A stretch of 64,000 nucleotides of DNA, taken from contig CAJUBJ010000002.1 in assembly GCA_910584655.1 (NCBI GenBank), positions 1 to 64,000 of the forward strand, written 5' to 3'. Of the stretch, positions 33,522 through 42,350 are shown in pieces (position 1 is the first letter of the stretch; the number at the start of each line of letters is the position of its first letter). Under the pieces are notes generated by a model. The model did not search any database. It worked only from the letters and a program-made list of their open reading frames with translations, and was not told where the DNA came from. The position numbers and the translations under genes were made by a program. The DNA is from an uncultured Bacilli bacterium. Lineage in GTDB: Bacteria; Bacillota_I; Bacilli_A; RF39; UBA660.

Positions 33522-33782
33522 TTATTTCCACTCATCAGAAAATTTTTTCAAATCTTTTTTTGTGTCTTCTGATAATTTATTAAAATCTGTATTTGTTATT
33601 GCTCCCTCAAGAGTGTATAAGTGAACAAGACAAACTTCTGGGAATCGCATTTTCAATTTAAAAAAAGCGTTTTTACTACCAACTTGTCTTAATTCTTCTG
33701 CTGTATTGATTCCTATTATTTTTAATTTTCTTTCCAATTCTTTACCTATGTTTTTCATTGAAGATAGTTCTGTCATATACAT
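33522..33782 (-). CDS. TfoX C-terminal-domain protein
   Basis: An 86-residue protein: LSSMKNIGKELERKLKIIGINTAEELRQVGSKNAF followed by VCLVHLYTLEGAI and NTDFNKLSEDTKKDLKKF. This is the helix-hairpin-helix C-domain of TfoX/Sxy without the N-terminal half. TfoX promotes competence in proteobacteria, but standalone C-domains in Bacillota have no known role. Two ATG codons near the start (33782 and 33776) are both possible after GGGAG. Confidence 0.84.
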   Translation of the reverse strand: MYMTELSSMKNIGKELERKLKIIGINTAEELRQVGSKNAFFKLKMRFPEVCLVHLYTLEGAITNTDFNKLSEDTKKDLKKFSDEWK

Positions 33783-33853
33783 TTCACTCCCAATTTTTAT
33801 TTGTCATTGTGTTAAAATTATTAAATCTTCTTATAATAAACTTCTAGATTCGC

Positions 33854-34597
33854 TTATTTTATTAATTTTTTTAATGAATTTGCATTTAATATAGTGTTAG
33901 ATAAGAAATCACCGTTATAGAAATTAGCCCAATTATTGAATATGCATGGAACGTTTTTAGCTTTTTCTAATGTATCGATTTTAATAAAGTTAATCTTCAA
34001 ATTATTTGTTTTAGCATATTTAGTTAGTTCTTTTACTTCATATTCAACATAAGGGCATTCATTACTATAATAAATAGTAAATGCCTTATCTTCTATTTTC
34101 ATAGTTCTAGCACTATCATTAAATTTTGGTAATTCTGCGTTATCAAATTGTAACGCTAGCAATTCATAATCTCCGATATTATCTATAACTTTAAATCCAT
34201 AGTGTTCAAAGAATTTCTTTTCTCCAATAAATGGCTTTTTCTTTTTAGAAGTTAAAGTACAAATACCACTCATTCCCTTCTCTTTTGCGTCATTTATTGC
34301 ATATTCTAGTAATTCTTTTGCTATACCCTTTCCTTTGAAACTTCCTGCTACCCACAAGCAATATATATACTCATAATTTTTACCATTAATTGGTACCCAA
34401 GCTGTTTCTATTGGCTCATATTCAATAAATATTTTACCTCTAGCATTTAATTTTCTAAACACATGCCCATCTTTGATTTTATTTTTTATCCATTCTTTCT
34501 TATTATCTACGCCACATTGATGCTTTGGATCTCCAATAGCACAACATAAGTGTTCTTTATCAATGTTTTCTAATGTCAAATTTATATATTCATTCAT
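33854..34597 (-). CDS. yoaP: GNAT acetyltransferase with YoaP-like C-terminal domain
   Basis: A 247-residue two-domain protein. The N-terminal 155 residues are a GNAT domain with acetyl-CoA loop VAGSFKGKGIAKELLEYAI and a following Lys/Cys-rich stretch. The C-terminal 80 residues (FTIYYSNECPYVEYEVKELTKYA, then NVPCIFNNWANFYNGDFLS) match the YoaP-like domain that I know from B. subtilis YoaP. An early CCAIGDPKHQCG motif adds three cysteines. Substrate unknown. A single gene, AGAGAAGAAGTATT upstream. Confidence 0.82.
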   Translation of the reverse strand: MNEYINLTLENIDKEHLCCAIGDPKHQCGVDNKKEWIKNKIKDGHVFRKLNARGKIFIEYEPIETAWVPINGKNYEYIYCLWVAGSFKGKGIAKELLEYAINDAKEKGMSGICTLTSKKKKPFIGEKKFFEHYGFKVIDNIGDYELLALQFDNAELPKFNDSARTMKIEDKAFTIYYSNECPYVEYEVKELTKYAKTNNLKINFIKIDTLEKAKNVPCIFNNWANFYNGDFLSNTILNANSLKKLIK

Positions 34598-34627
34598 AAT
34601 ACTTCTTCTCTCCTATAGTGTAACTTA

Positions 34628-35149
34628 TTAATATCTATCTTTATATTCTTTCTTCGATAATTTTACTATTTCTTTGATGAACTTGCTTTTTCCCTCTGTA
34701 TATAAATCTCTATTTGGGTTATATTTATTGTATAATTCATATTTTAAGTTTTCATATTGTTTAACTACATCAGGATTATCAATAAGATAATCTCTAAAAT
34801 ATAATTCATCACAATCACCATATTTTTTTACATGAATATGAAATACATTCTTATCATACCCATTAATTGTATATCCCTTATTAAAAGACATTTTGTTAAC
34901 ATTTCCGCTCATTAGGATATAATTATCTTTTAAAAGAATGACTTTAATAAATTGAAAATCTTTTTGATTTGATTCTATTAAAATATCAACAATTGGTTTT
35001 GTTCTTATGTTTTTAATAGCTGTACTTCCTATATGACTTATTCTTATAATATAGTCTCCTAATAAAGACTTTAAATATTCTTTTTCAATTAAAAATTGAT
35101 TTTTAAATTCTTCATTACTATTAACAAAAGTGATTGAAATAGTGTCCAA
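34628..35149 (-). CDS. GrpB-family (UPF0157) nucleotidyltransferase-fold protein
   Basis: A 173-residue protein. Family motifs: RISHIGSTAIKNIRTKPIVDILI (the nucleotidyltransferase GS motif with the Asp in VDIL), then FHIHVKKYGDCDELYFRDYLIDNPDVVKQYENLKYEL. The usual GrpB N-terminus is kept. A role in CoA synthesis was proposed for some members but is not general. It is 30 bases after the YoaP-like gene's stop region in reading order of the neighbours and probably forms part of a loose group with 35181-35840. Confidence 0.86.
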   Translation of the reverse strand: MDTISITFVNSNEEFKNQFLIEKEYLKSLLGDYIIRISHIGSTAIKNIRTKPIVDILIESNQKDFQFIKVILLKDNYILMSGNVNKMSFNKGYTINGYDKNVFHIHVKKYGDCDELYFRDYLIDNPDVVKQYENLKYELYNKYNPNRDLYTEGKSKFIKEIVKLSKKEYKDRY

Positions 35150-35180
35150 AGTTCTTCCAAAGATAAACTATTTAAACTCA

Positions 35181-35840
35181 TTATATATTTTCCTTCAGAT
35201 TATATTTAATTTGTTTTTTTATTGGATGTCTTATAATCGTTTTTAATTTATTTACATCACATTTTCTTGGATCACTTAGATATATTTCATGATGGTATCT
35301 TTTATCTGTTATGTCTAATTCATATCCTTGATTACTAGCATATTTGTGCATTTCTTCTACTGTTATTGGTTCATCGTCATATGATCCTATATGCATGCAT
35401 TGAACACAAATTCCTTCATCGTATGTTAAGAATTCAACTCTAGAAAAATCTTGTTTTTTCTTTCTTGTCGCTTCCTTAATAGCCCAATCGAAATCACTTT
35501 TTGTTACAAAATCAGGTAATCGTATAATTGATATAAAATTTAAATCATCTTTTCTATTATAATCCATTCCTTTTGTGTTTTCTTGCCACCAAAAGCCTTC
35601 AAGAGGTGGAACAACATATTCAAAAAATCCATCTATTTTATGTGGAGTTTTATAACTCATTTTAATAGTATATGCTATCCCATATAGTAGACCTATTGTA
35701 TTTTTATAATCTCCATTTTCATCATTAGGATTTCCTTTACCTCTAACTGCTATATAGTTCATTTTAGGTATTTCAACTATATTAGGTTTATTTTTTGGTA
35801 AATAAAATTCTTTGTATTCTTTTTTATAATCAAATGCCAT
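35181..35840 (-). CDS. GyrI-like small-molecule-binding domain protein
   Basis: A 219-residue cytoplasmic protein of the GyrI-like superfamily (the AraC effector-binding fold). Conserved parts: IVEIPKMNYIAVRGKGNPN near the start, FFEYVVPPLEGFWWQ in the middle, FLTYDEGICVQCMHIGSYDDEP then HEIYLSDPRKC near the end. These stand-alone domains bind hydrophobic small molecules, and some hydrolyse them. No DNA-binding domain attached. Directly downstream of the radical SAM gene (25 bases), so likely co-transcribed. Confidence 0.86.
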   Translation of the reverse strand: MAFDYKKEYKEFYLPKNKPNIVEIPKMNYIAVRGKGNPNDENGDYKNTIGLLYGIAYTIKMSYKTPHKIDGFFEYVVPPLEGFWWQENTKGMDYNRKDDLNFISIIRLPDFVTKSDFDWAIKEATRKKKQDFSRVEFLTYDEGICVQCMHIGSYDDEPITVEEMHKYASNQGYELDITDKRYHHEIYLSDPRKCDVNKLKTIIRHPIKKQIKYNLKENI

Positions 35841-35865
35841 TTTTATATTCTCCTTTTTCTATTAA

Positions 35866-36753
35866 TTAAAATAATGTTATTTGTTCATTATGATTTATCT
35901 CTTTTTTATATGCTTTAATTATATCATCCATATTATAGAGTATTCCATATTTTTTACATTCTTCAGTAAATACTTGATATAGTCTTTTATAGTTTGGAAC
36001 AATACAATTATAACTATCTTTATAGTAATGAATATATTGGTCTTTTACTCCGATAAAATGTTTATCTAATTTATCAAAATAATAATCTCTTTGATTTTCT
36101 CTTGATGTCATACCCATATATGTATGAATAAATTTAGCTCCATATTGATGTGCTAAATTTACAAGATTTTTTATATCTTCTTCATTGTCAGTTATAAATG
36201 GTAAAACAGGATTCATCATTATTCCCACAAATATACCATTATCACTTAGTTTTTTTATTGCTTCTAATCTTTTAGAAGATATGCAAACATTAGGCTCAAT
36301 GATTTTAGATAAATCATCACTCGGCGTTGTTATAGTGAATTTAATAATTACACCATTTTTAGAATTAATTTCTTTTAACAAGTCTATGTCTCTTAATATT
36401 AGGTCACTTTTGGTATCAATAGAAACACCAAAACCATATTTAGAAATTAATTTTAAAGCTCCTCTTGTTTGCTCGTATTCTAATTCTAAAGGATTATATG
36501 TATCTGACATGGCACCAATACCAATTATTCCTGGTATTTTCTTTTTAGAAAGTTCTTTTTCTAAAATTAGTAATGCATTTTCTTTACCTCTAACTACATC
36601 AAAATTATCGATATGATAACAATTACTTCTACTATCACAATATATACATCTATGAGGACAGCCACGATATAAATTCATATTATAATCCACTCCATACCAT
36701 TCAGACCCATTTTTTACTTTAGTCATTATTGTTTTAGCTTTTATAAATTCCAT
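35866..36753 (-). CDS. radical SAM protein (SplB-like/Rv2578c type)
   Basis: A 295-residue iron-sulfur enzyme. The cluster motif is CPHRCIYC near residue 32, and further stretches are IGIGAMSDTYNPLELEYEQTRG and FGVSIDTKSDLILRDIDLL. These are the features of the SplB-related group of radical SAM proteins. True spore photoproduct lyase carries an additional conserved Cys, and I see no spore genes nearby, so repair activity cannot be claimed. Single iron-sulfur cluster expected. First gene of a two-gene unit with the GyrI-like gene. Confidence 0.85.
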   Translation of the reverse strand: MEFIKAKTIMTKVKNGSEWYGVDYNMNLYRGCPHRCIYCDSRSNCYHIDNFDVVRGKENALLILEKELSKKKIPGIIGIGAMSDTYNPLELEYEQTRGALKLISKYGFGVSIDTKSDLILRDIDLLKEINSKNGVIIKFTITTPSDDLSKIIEPNVCISSKRLEAIKKLSDNGIFVGIMMNPVLPFITDNEEDIKNLVNLAHQYGAKFIHTYMGMTSRENQRDYYFDKLDKHFIGVKDQYIHYYKDSYNCIVPNYKRLYQVFTEECKKYGILYNMDDIIKAYKKEINHNEQITLF

Positions 36754-36880
36754 ATTATTATATTCTTTCTCTTTTATATTTTTAAATATTGTTTTATATA
36801 AAACTATTGTTCGTATTATACATTATTATCATTTTAATGTCAATGATTTGAATTTAATTTAATAAAAAATTCTAAAATAA

Positions 36881-36910
36881 AAAATCAAATCATCTTTGTG
36901 GTATGATTTG
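36881..36910 (-). terminator. terminator after the CPBP protease gene
   Basis: CAAATCAT/ATGATTTG stem with an AT-rich tail, just after the stop of 36913-37581. Confidence 0.6.
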
Positions 36911-36912
36911 AG

Positions 36913-37581
36913 TTATATATTAATAAACCATATTGTCATAATTGCGAAGTCTGCAAACATGTGAACTATCCAAGAATTATAAATATTCTTATTTTTATCA
37001 TCTAAGTAGTTAAATATATATCCTCCTGCAATAAGACCTATTAGAGATAATAAAAGTAAGGGAAATGGGAAAGACTTAGCAATCATTGCTATATGGTAGA
37101 TAGCAAACATAAAAGAACTAAAAATATAGGAGAACTTTTTTGTAGTAAATTTAGATAATTTTATGAAGGCAAGCATTCTAAATAAGAATTCTTCTAAGAA
37201 AGAATTACCAAATGAAATATAAAGTGCTATCCAAATAAAATTATTACTATTAACTTTTTGATCTTCAGATAGTGAATTAACTAATGATGTGTAATCAAAT
37301 ATATTATTAGTAATTGTATAACCAATCATTATTATTAAATATATTCCAATACCAAGAGATAATAATCTTATTATTTCTTTTTTATTTAAAATATAATTTT
37401 TATCAAACGTTTTTTCTTTTATTATATTCATGAATAATAAAGGGATTAGTAAGAAAACTATTATTTTAATAAATGATTTTATAAAATAAGTCGGTTCTAT
37501 TATTGTTTCAATAATTGCCATTATTATACAACATAAAAGTATTAACATTATAATACTTATTTTTTTTATATCTTTGTTCAT
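36913..37581 (-). CDS. CPBP-family intramembrane metalloprotease (CAAX-like)
   Basis: A 222-residue membrane protein with six or seven hydrophobic segments. Catalytic-type motifs of the CPBP/ABI family are present: SFLEEFLFR (EExxxR) near residue 131, a following FMFAIYHIAMI (FxxxH), and WIVHMFADFAIM near the end with the last His and Asp. In Gram-positive bacteria such proteins are often linked to bacteriocin self-immunity, which fits the rest of the window but is not shown here. Single gene. Confidence 0.86.
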   Translation of the reverse strand: MNKDIKKISIIMLILLCCIIMAIIETIIEPTYFIKSFIKIIVFLLIPLLFMNIIKEKTFDKNYILNKKEIIRLLSLGIGIYLIIMIGYTITNNIFDYTSLVNSLSEDQKVNSNNFIWIALYISFGNSFLEEFLFRMLAFIKLSKFTTKKFSYIFSSFMFAIYHIAMIAKSFPFPLLLLSLIGLIAGGYIFNYLDDKNKNIYNSWIVHMFADFAIMTIWFINI

Positions 37582-37641
37582 TTTATTGGTACTCCTTTAT
37601 ATTTACTATGAGTGAACTATATTAAATATGATGAATGAAAG

Positions 37642-37848
37642 TTAACTTATTTTTTTAAATAAAACTGTCTTATTTTTTAGTGATATTTTATCTACTTTGT
37701 ATCCAAATTTATCGGCTTCTTTTTTATAAGTTAAAAAAGAATGATCAATTGGGAAATCCAAAATATTTTGTATTTCTTCGTATGAAAGTTCATATTCTTC
37801 CTTATTATTATCTTTTAAATAATTCCATAATTTGTTATATTTACTCAT
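37642..37848 (-). CDS. small conserved protein (DUF7662-like)
   Basis: A 68-residue protein: KYNKLWNYLKDNN, then LSYEEIQNILDFPIDHSFLTYKKEA and VDKISLKNKTVLFKKI. I recall the pattern LWxYL...LTFxEIexIlgfpID.SFLtYKKE from short Bacillota proteins now filed under DUF7662. It resembles the domain that, in other proteins, is fused to an endonuclease-like or AAA part, but alone it has no known role. It overlaps nothing and starts 15 bases after the DUF3781 gene stop. Confidence 0.65.
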   Translation of the reverse strand: MSKYNKLWNYLKDNNKEEYELSYEEIQNILDFPIDHSFLTYKKEADKFGYKVDKISLKNKTVLFKKIS

Positions 37849-37862
37849 TATTAATCACTTCC

Positions 37863-38108
37863 CTATAACTTTTTATGCGCTGTAATAATTGTGTAACTAG
37901 ATGAATTGATGGTTATTATAATATTGTCAATTTCACAATACCAATTTTTCCCTTGTTTATATATGTTACAATTTTTGTCTAATACTTTATTTTTACAATA
38001 TTCAACTACATCATCAATGTCTAAATTAAGATTTTTCTTAATTCTATCTATACCCATTTTGGTAGTATGAATTTTATTTAGATTGGACAATAAATTTTGT
38101 TCATTCAT
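37863..38108 (-). CDS. DUF3781 family protein
   Basis: An 81-residue protein with the DUF3781 hallmarks: LNKIHTTKMGIDRIKKNLNL, VVEYCKNKVLDKNCNIYKQGKNWY and the ending ITINSSSYTIITAHK. The family is widespread in Bacillota and of unknown function. It heads a probable two-gene unit with the DUF7662-like gene. Confidence 0.82.
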   Translation of the reverse strand: MNEQNLLSNLNKIHTTKMGIDRIKKNLNLDIDDVVEYCKNKVLDKNCNIYKQGKNWYCEIDNIIITINSSSYTIITAHKKL

Positions 38109-38248
38109 AATATCATCTCCTATTTTTTTGAATGTTTTTTCTAAATTCTATTATTTATAAAGGTAAATATCTTTTTAGAATAATACTTTCCATCCTAACT
38201 TCATAATAAATCTCATTTCTTATCTAATATTTATATTATTATATCAAG

Positions 38249-38272
38249 AAAAAAACATCTATGAAAGATGCT
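38249..38272 (-). terminator. terminator after the XRE gene at 38293
   Basis: ACATCT/AGATGC hairpin with a T-run on the minus strand. Confidence 0.6.
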
Positions 38273-38292
38273 TTGCTTAATAATCTATTATC

Positions 38293-39237
38293 TTAATCAT
38301 TAAATTCTATAAAAGTTTTGCCATCATCAAAAGAATGATTATAGATAGTAAAATTATCTATGGTGTTAGAATTTAGATAACTTTTTAAATCATTTTTTAA
38401 GTATTTGGTATATTTAAAAGTTTTAATATTAGGATAAGAAACATACATACAAATTATTTCTTTTGCTTCTTCATTAATCAACGCATATTCATAAACATTT
38501 CCAAAGCCGTCTATAGTAATATATGCGGGATAAATATAAGATTTATCATCATAAAGAATACGATTTGTATGTTTTGTATTATCATTTGTAATAGTTATTT
38601 CTATCTCTTTTATTCTGTCTATTTCTTTGGCAAAATTATCTTTTTCTAAACTATATTTTAAATAAATATAGCCATCTGTGTCTAATAGTCCAACTGACAT
38701 ATATGATTCAAATTCAACATTATTCATATTAGAAGTTATTTTATCTGGAAAAATAGATAAATTAGAGTCTAAATCGCCTTTATACTTTTCAATATAATGA
38801 GCTTTATTGTATTTATTTATATCTGTTAGTACTTCTTTATCCCCCAAAAAGCTAAATAATGACGCAATACCTAATAAAGAAAGTGTATATATGATTAGGG
38901 AGATAAGTGAAATGCTAATAATAATTATGGATGTTTTCAGTATTTTTTTATGTTTTTTCATTTTATAATATTCATTCAATATGTTTTCTAAATTATCATT
39001 TGAAATTTTTTCTATATTATTTTTGGTTACTTTTTCTCCTGATAATAATTCATTTATTGTAATTCCTAATTCATCGCATAAAGGTTTAATTAAAGATAAA
39101 TCTGGCATTCCTCTCCCATTTTCCCATTTACTTACCGCTCTATCTGTAACACCTATTTTATTTGCTAGTTCCTGTTGAGTCATTCTTTTTTCATTACGAA
39201 GTTTAGCAATGAATTTTCCGATTTTATCTTGATTCAT
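38293..39237 (-). CDS. membrane-anchored XRE regulator with outer domain
   Basis: A 314-residue one-component regulator. HTH about 5-60 (TQQELANKIGVTDRAVSKWENGRGMPD), linker, one long hydrophobic segment (about 101-128, ILKTSIIIISISLISLIIYTLS) and an outer domain of about 180 residues rich in charged and aromatic residues, ending HSFDDGKTFIEF. The outer domain is unrelated to that of 22984-24135 as far as I can see. DNA target unknown. Confidence 0.85.
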   Translation of the reverse strand: MNQDKIGKFIAKLRNEKRMTQQELANKIGVTDRAVSKWENGRGMPDLSLIKPLCDELGITINELLSGEKVTKNNIEKISNDNLENILNEYYKMKKHKKILKTSIIIISISLISLIIYTLSLLGIASLFSFLGDKEVLTDINKYNKAHYIEKYKGDLDSNLSIFPDKITSNMNNVEFESYMSVGLLDTDGYIYLKYSLEKDNFAKEIDRIKEIEITITNDNTKHTNRILYDDKSYIYPAYITIDGFGNVYEYALINEEAKEIICMYVSYPNIKTFKYTKYLKNDLKSYLNSNTIDNFTIYNHSFDDGKTFIEFND

Positions 39238-39358
39238 ATTTTTTGCTCCTTTCGTAATTTATTATAATACATAACTAATGTATTTTATCCAAACGAATCG
39301 TAGAGTTTTGATAATTTGTCTTTGGATTATTTTAATGGCATAAAGAAAGATTATATTT

Positions 39359-39829
39359 TTACTTAATTTCTTTAGAGTCAGTTCTTCCAACAAGATAATC
39401 AACAGATATATCGTAATATTGAGCTATTATCAATAATTTTAAGGTCGTTGGAATTCTATCTCCCTTTTCGTAGTGAGCATAAGTTCTTTGATTAAATCCT
39501 AGCTTATCACCAAGTGCATCTTGAGTTATTTTTCTTTTTTTCCTCGTTTCAAGTAATCTTTTAGAAAGCTTTTCAAAATCAATTGTATTTCTTTCTGTAA
39601 CATAATTTCGATTATTGGATAAACCTAATAAATAGTCTAATGATGAATTATAATAATTAGATAATTCATTACTTTTTTCTATAGGCATATCATTAATATA
39701 ATTTTCCCACTTTGAATATGTATTTCTTTTTACACTTAAAACGTTTGCAATATCCCCTTGTCTTTTTTCGTAATCTAATCTTAATTCTTCATATCTTGTA
39801 GTTGAGTTATATATTCTTTTCATTGTCAT
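39359..39829 (-). CDS. protein with two XRE helix-turn-helix domains
   Basis: About 156 residues made of two HTH domains. The first (about 12-70, RQGDIANVLSVKRNTYSKWENYINDMPIEK) and the second (about 92-150, TQDALGDKLGFNQRTYAHYEKGDRIPT) both end with the YY.xSLDYLLG/YYDISVDYLVG pattern. Doubled XRE proteins of this kind may bind DNA as a monomer. Start uncertain: TTG, ATG and ATG codons at 39832, 39829 and 39823, none with a good ribosome-binding site. It lies 24 bases downstream of the VanZ-like gene's end region in map order; the two are separate. Confidence 0.78.
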   Translation of the reverse strand: MTMKRIYNSTTRYEELRLDYEKRQGDIANVLSVKRNTYSKWENYINDMPIEKSNELSNYYNSSLDYLLGLSNNRNYVTERNTIDFEKLSKRLLETRKKRKITQDALGDKLGFNQRTYAHYEKGDRIPTTLKLLIIAQYYDISVDYLVGRTDSKEIK

Positions 39830-39852
39830 CAATTATTACACACTATTTAGTT

Positions 39853-40371
39853 TTACTTGCCTCTAATAAGTTTTAATATTTTAGAAGTTAAAGGTTTAAA
39901 TATTATATAAAATAAATATCCAATAACTCCTCCTGTAATATTTGTTATTATATCAGTTATATCTGATGACCTAAATCCATTTATTAAAGGTTGGAGAACT
40001 TCAATAATGAAACTTAGTAAAAAACAAAAGATGATTGTTTTAAAAAAATTGGTATTTTCTTTTTTAGTAAGTGGAAACAAAAAACCAAAGGGAATAGTCA
40101 TTATGACGTTTAAACCTACTTGTCTTATAAAATCTCCTCTTCCTAATGATACATCTATAAAAGGTACTAAGTTCATTGGTGTATAAGGATGATTGAACAT
40201 AAAAGGTAGAGATGTTACTATAGGCATTAAAGTAAAATATAAGACAAAAGATAAATAAATATACATAGTTGTATTTACGAATAATACATCTTTACCTTTG
40301 GGTTGCCATTTTTTTAAAAAAACAAAAAAGTATAATATACATAATACTACAAAATCAATTAAAATTTTCAT
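39853..40371 (-). CDS. VanZ-like membrane protein
   Basis: A 172-residue membrane protein with four hydrophobic segments. The characteristic parts are NLVPF shortly after the second segment, NVIMTIPFGFLFPL, then SFIIEVLQPLINGFRSSDITDIITNITGGVIGY; the E-Q-D-D pattern is conserved in the VanZ family. VanZ raises low-level teicoplanin resistance in enterococci, and homologues affect lipoglycopeptide response; the mechanism is not known. Single gene. Confidence 0.87.
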   Translation of the reverse strand: MKILIDFVVLCILYFFVFLKKWQPKGKDVLFVNTTMYIYLSFVLYFTLMPIVTSLPFMFNHPYTPMNLVPFIDVSLGRGDFIRQVGLNVIMTIPFGFLFPLTKKENTNFFKTIIFCFLLSFIIEVLQPLINGFRSSDITDIITNITGGVIGYLFYIIFKPLTSKILKLIRGK

Positions 40372-40427
40372 TCAATCACCTTTCAAGATATTAATTTATC
40401 TATCCTTCATTAATATTATTATTGCAT

Positions 40428-40979
40428 TCAATATTGTTTATTACAATCTTCTCTTTTTACATATATGTTTGTTATAATACCATTTTCTACTTTACTTTCT
40501 TTTAATCTTAATTTTATATTTATATCATTTTCTATAAATAATCTAATACCATTACCTACTATAATAGGAATGATAGTTATATGATACTCATCAATTATAT
40601 TTTCTTTTACTAACTGATTTACTATATTTGCTCCTCCACAAATCCAGATATCTTTTCCTTCTTGTTTTTTTAGCTTTTTTATAAAACTTATAATGTCTTC
40701 ATTTATAAATTTAATATTTTCTTTGTCACTAAGATTTTTTTTAGTAAATACATAGCTATTTAATTCTTTATATATCCAGTCTTTTGGGGATAATTCTTCG
40801 ACAATTTGTCTATATGTATTATGTCCTAAAATTACTGTATCGATATTTTTTATAAAATTATTATATCCATAATCACTTTCATAATTTTCATCTTGGCCAT
40901 TTATCCAATCGACACTTCCTACTTTGTCTGCAATAAAACCATCTATACTAGTAGAAATGTATAAAATTACTTTTCTCAT
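40428..40979 (-). CDS. RibD C-terminal-like reductase (dihydrofolate-reductase-fold)
   Basis: A 183-residue protein starting MRKVILYISTSIDGFIAD, which is the RibD-C family opening. It continues DTVILGHNTYRQIVEE, KDIWICGGANIVNQL and DEYHITIIPIIVGNGIRLF, all in the expected order for the DHFR-like fold. Such stand-alone proteins (YyaP/YwjB-like) use NADPH, substrate usually unknown. I set the start at the ATG at 40979; the TTG three codons earlier is less likely. Confidence 0.85.
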   Translation of the reverse strand: MRKVILYISTSIDGFIADKVGSVDWINGQDENYESDYGYNNFIKNIDTVILGHNTYRQIVEELSPKDWIYKELNSYVFTKKNLSDKENIKFINEDIISFIKKLKKQEGKDIWICGGANIVNQLVKENIIDEYHITIIPIIVGNGIRLFIENDINIKLRLKESKVENGIITNIYVKREDCNKQY

Positions 40980-41009
40980 TTTTATCAACTTTCATTTTTT
41001 AAAAGAATA

Positions 41010-41366
41010 CTACTTTACTTTTGTATAGATATTTGAACAATCTTTACATGTTATTTTTAGTTCATAGTTGACTACTTTTTTATCTAGTATAGTAATTAAT
41101 GGTTCATTATCTTTTGGACAACAGAATCTATTTTTTATAAGTATTAATTCGTTACTACAATTTTTACCTTCTTTGCTATCTGCGAAATCCAATAATACTG
41201 TTCCTTGACTTTGGCAGTTACAAGTGTATTTTAATTCCACTCTGTCATAAGTTGAATAACAAAGATATCCTATATTTTCATTACATTTATCACAATACAT
41301 CCAACCGCCATAATTGGTTGCTAATCTTGTATTAACTAATTCTTTATTTTTTATTACTCTTGCCAT
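41010..41366 (-). CDS. Cys-rich protein, probably zinc-ribbon
   Basis: A 118-residue protein with cysteines in pairs: YCDKCN, then YTCNCQSQG, FCCPKDN and ITCKDCSNIY. CxxC pairs near residues 25 and 108 could form zinc ribbons. There is no signal peptide or membrane segment. I do not recognise the family. Single gene. The 270 bases between its start and the next gene upstream are AT-rich with no readable element except the terminator at 41591. Confidence 0.65.
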   Translation of the reverse strand: MARVIKNKELVNTRLATNYGGWMYCDKCNENIGYLCYSTYDRVELKYTCNCQSQGTVLLDFADSKEGKNCSNELILIKNRFCCPKDNEPLITILDKKVVNYELKITCKDCSNIYTKVK

Positions 41367-41590
41367 AAATTTATCTCTTTTCTATTATATTTTCTAATTA
41401 CGTTAATAATTAATAAGATTTTAAATTCCATATCAATTTCATTAATTCATTTTAGAACGATTTAAAATTTTTTAAGTTTTATAAATGAATTCAGTTTTCT
41501 ATAATTTGTCTTCATTTCAAATAAAATTATATCAAAAAAAGATTATTTTTTGAAGATATCTTAATTATTAAACTTATTATTTTATTCACT

Positions 41591-41618
41591 AAAAAAGAAC
41601 ATCACATTAAGATGCTCT
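41591..41618 (-). terminator. terminator after the zinc-ribbon gene at 41640
   Basis: AGAACATC/GATGCTCT stem (with G-U pairs) and a T-run on the minus strand. Confidence 0.65.
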
Positions 41619-41639
41619 AATTATTAAAATAAATTAGTT

Positions 41640-41891
41640 CTAATTAGAAGTTATATCTTTTATTTCGTTTGGATTAATATACATTTCTACTTTTCCACAA
41701 TTTGGACATATTTTAACGTTTAATTTTAATGTTTTAGTTTCGTCGATATTAAAACCTAAAAAAGAAGTTGTATTTCCTGTTTTAATTTTTACATAAAATT
41801 TATCTATATCATGATCCATATCAATAAATCTTGGTTCACCATATAGATTTCCATCAAGCATCTCAATATTGCATTCACTGCATCTTTTCAT
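41640..41891 (-). CDS. small zinc-ribbon protein
   Basis: An 83-residue protein with two zinc-knuckle pairs: KRCSECNIEM at the start and KICPNCGKVEMYINP near the end, separated by a beta-rich insert. This layout (CxxC-~55-CxxC) is found in small putative nucleic-acid-binding zinc-ribbon proteins in Bacillota. Function unknown. Close to the CcdA operon but separated from it by 66 bases and a start of its own. Confidence 0.72.
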   Translation of the reverse strand: MKRCSECNIEMLDGNLYGEPRFIDMDHDIDKFYVKIKTGNTTSFLGFNIDETKTLKLNVKICPNCGKVEMYINPNEIKDITSN

Positions 41892-41957
41892 TTATAATTT
41901 TCTCCATTTCTACTATAAAAAAGTAAATATATATATTGTTACTTTATTAAATAATGA

Positions 41958-42350
41958 TTACTCACAAGTATAACCTTGAATTTCTAGTACTTGTTTAACC
42001 TCACTATATGAGACATCTTTTGATAATCCAAAAGCATCAAAATATTCGCTTCCCATACCGAAGATTGCTCTTATACCATTTTCTGTTGAATATACTTTAT
42101 TCGTTTTTTGTAACATTTGATTTATAATTGATTGCTTAAAATATTGTTGTTCTGGTGATAATGTCATTTCAACTGTAAGATTCATATCTTTTACTTCTTC
42201 ATCTTTTATTTTTACTTCTAATGTTGAATTTGAAGTACGACCATCTTTTTCTTCAGTAGTTTTACAGGTTAATGTTTTAGTACTACTACATCCTGTTAAG
42301 GTAATTAATAGTGCTCCTAGGCAAAATATTACGAATAATTTATTCTTCAT
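41958..42350 (-). CDS. small lipoprotein of the CcdA/thioredoxin operon
   Basis: A 130-residue lipoprotein: signal peptide LFVIFCLGALLITL, lipobox LTGC, mature Cys near residue 21. The mature part resembles DUF1307-type lipoproteins (TLTCKTTEEKDG, then LEVKIKDEEV and EVKQVLEIQGYTCE) and keeps a Cys near each end, which could form a disulfide. Its start overlaps the thioredoxin gene by 11 bases, so it is probably handled by, or works with, the CcdA-thioredoxin pair. Confidence 0.75.
   Translation of the reverse strand: MKNKLFVIFCLGALLITLTGCSSTKTLTCKTTEEKDGRTSNSTLEVKIKDEEVKDMNLTVEMTLSPEQQYFKQSIINQMLQKTNKVYSTENGIRAIFGMGSEYFDAFGLSKDVSYSEVKQVLEIQGYTCE

Noticed and set aside
33522..33782. TfoX-C protein as evidence for natural competence
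   Set aside because: Stand-alone TfoX C-domains are common in Bacillota without competence genes; none are in this window.
36185..36616. 143-codon plus-strand ORF opposite the radical SAM gene
   Set aside because: Antisense to conserved motifs of the radical SAM enzyme; composition typical of a shadow frame.
35866..36753. Spore photoproduct lyase (splB)
   Set aside because: Only the general SplB-like radical SAM features are seen; no sporulation genes nearby and the extra conserved Cys was not identified.
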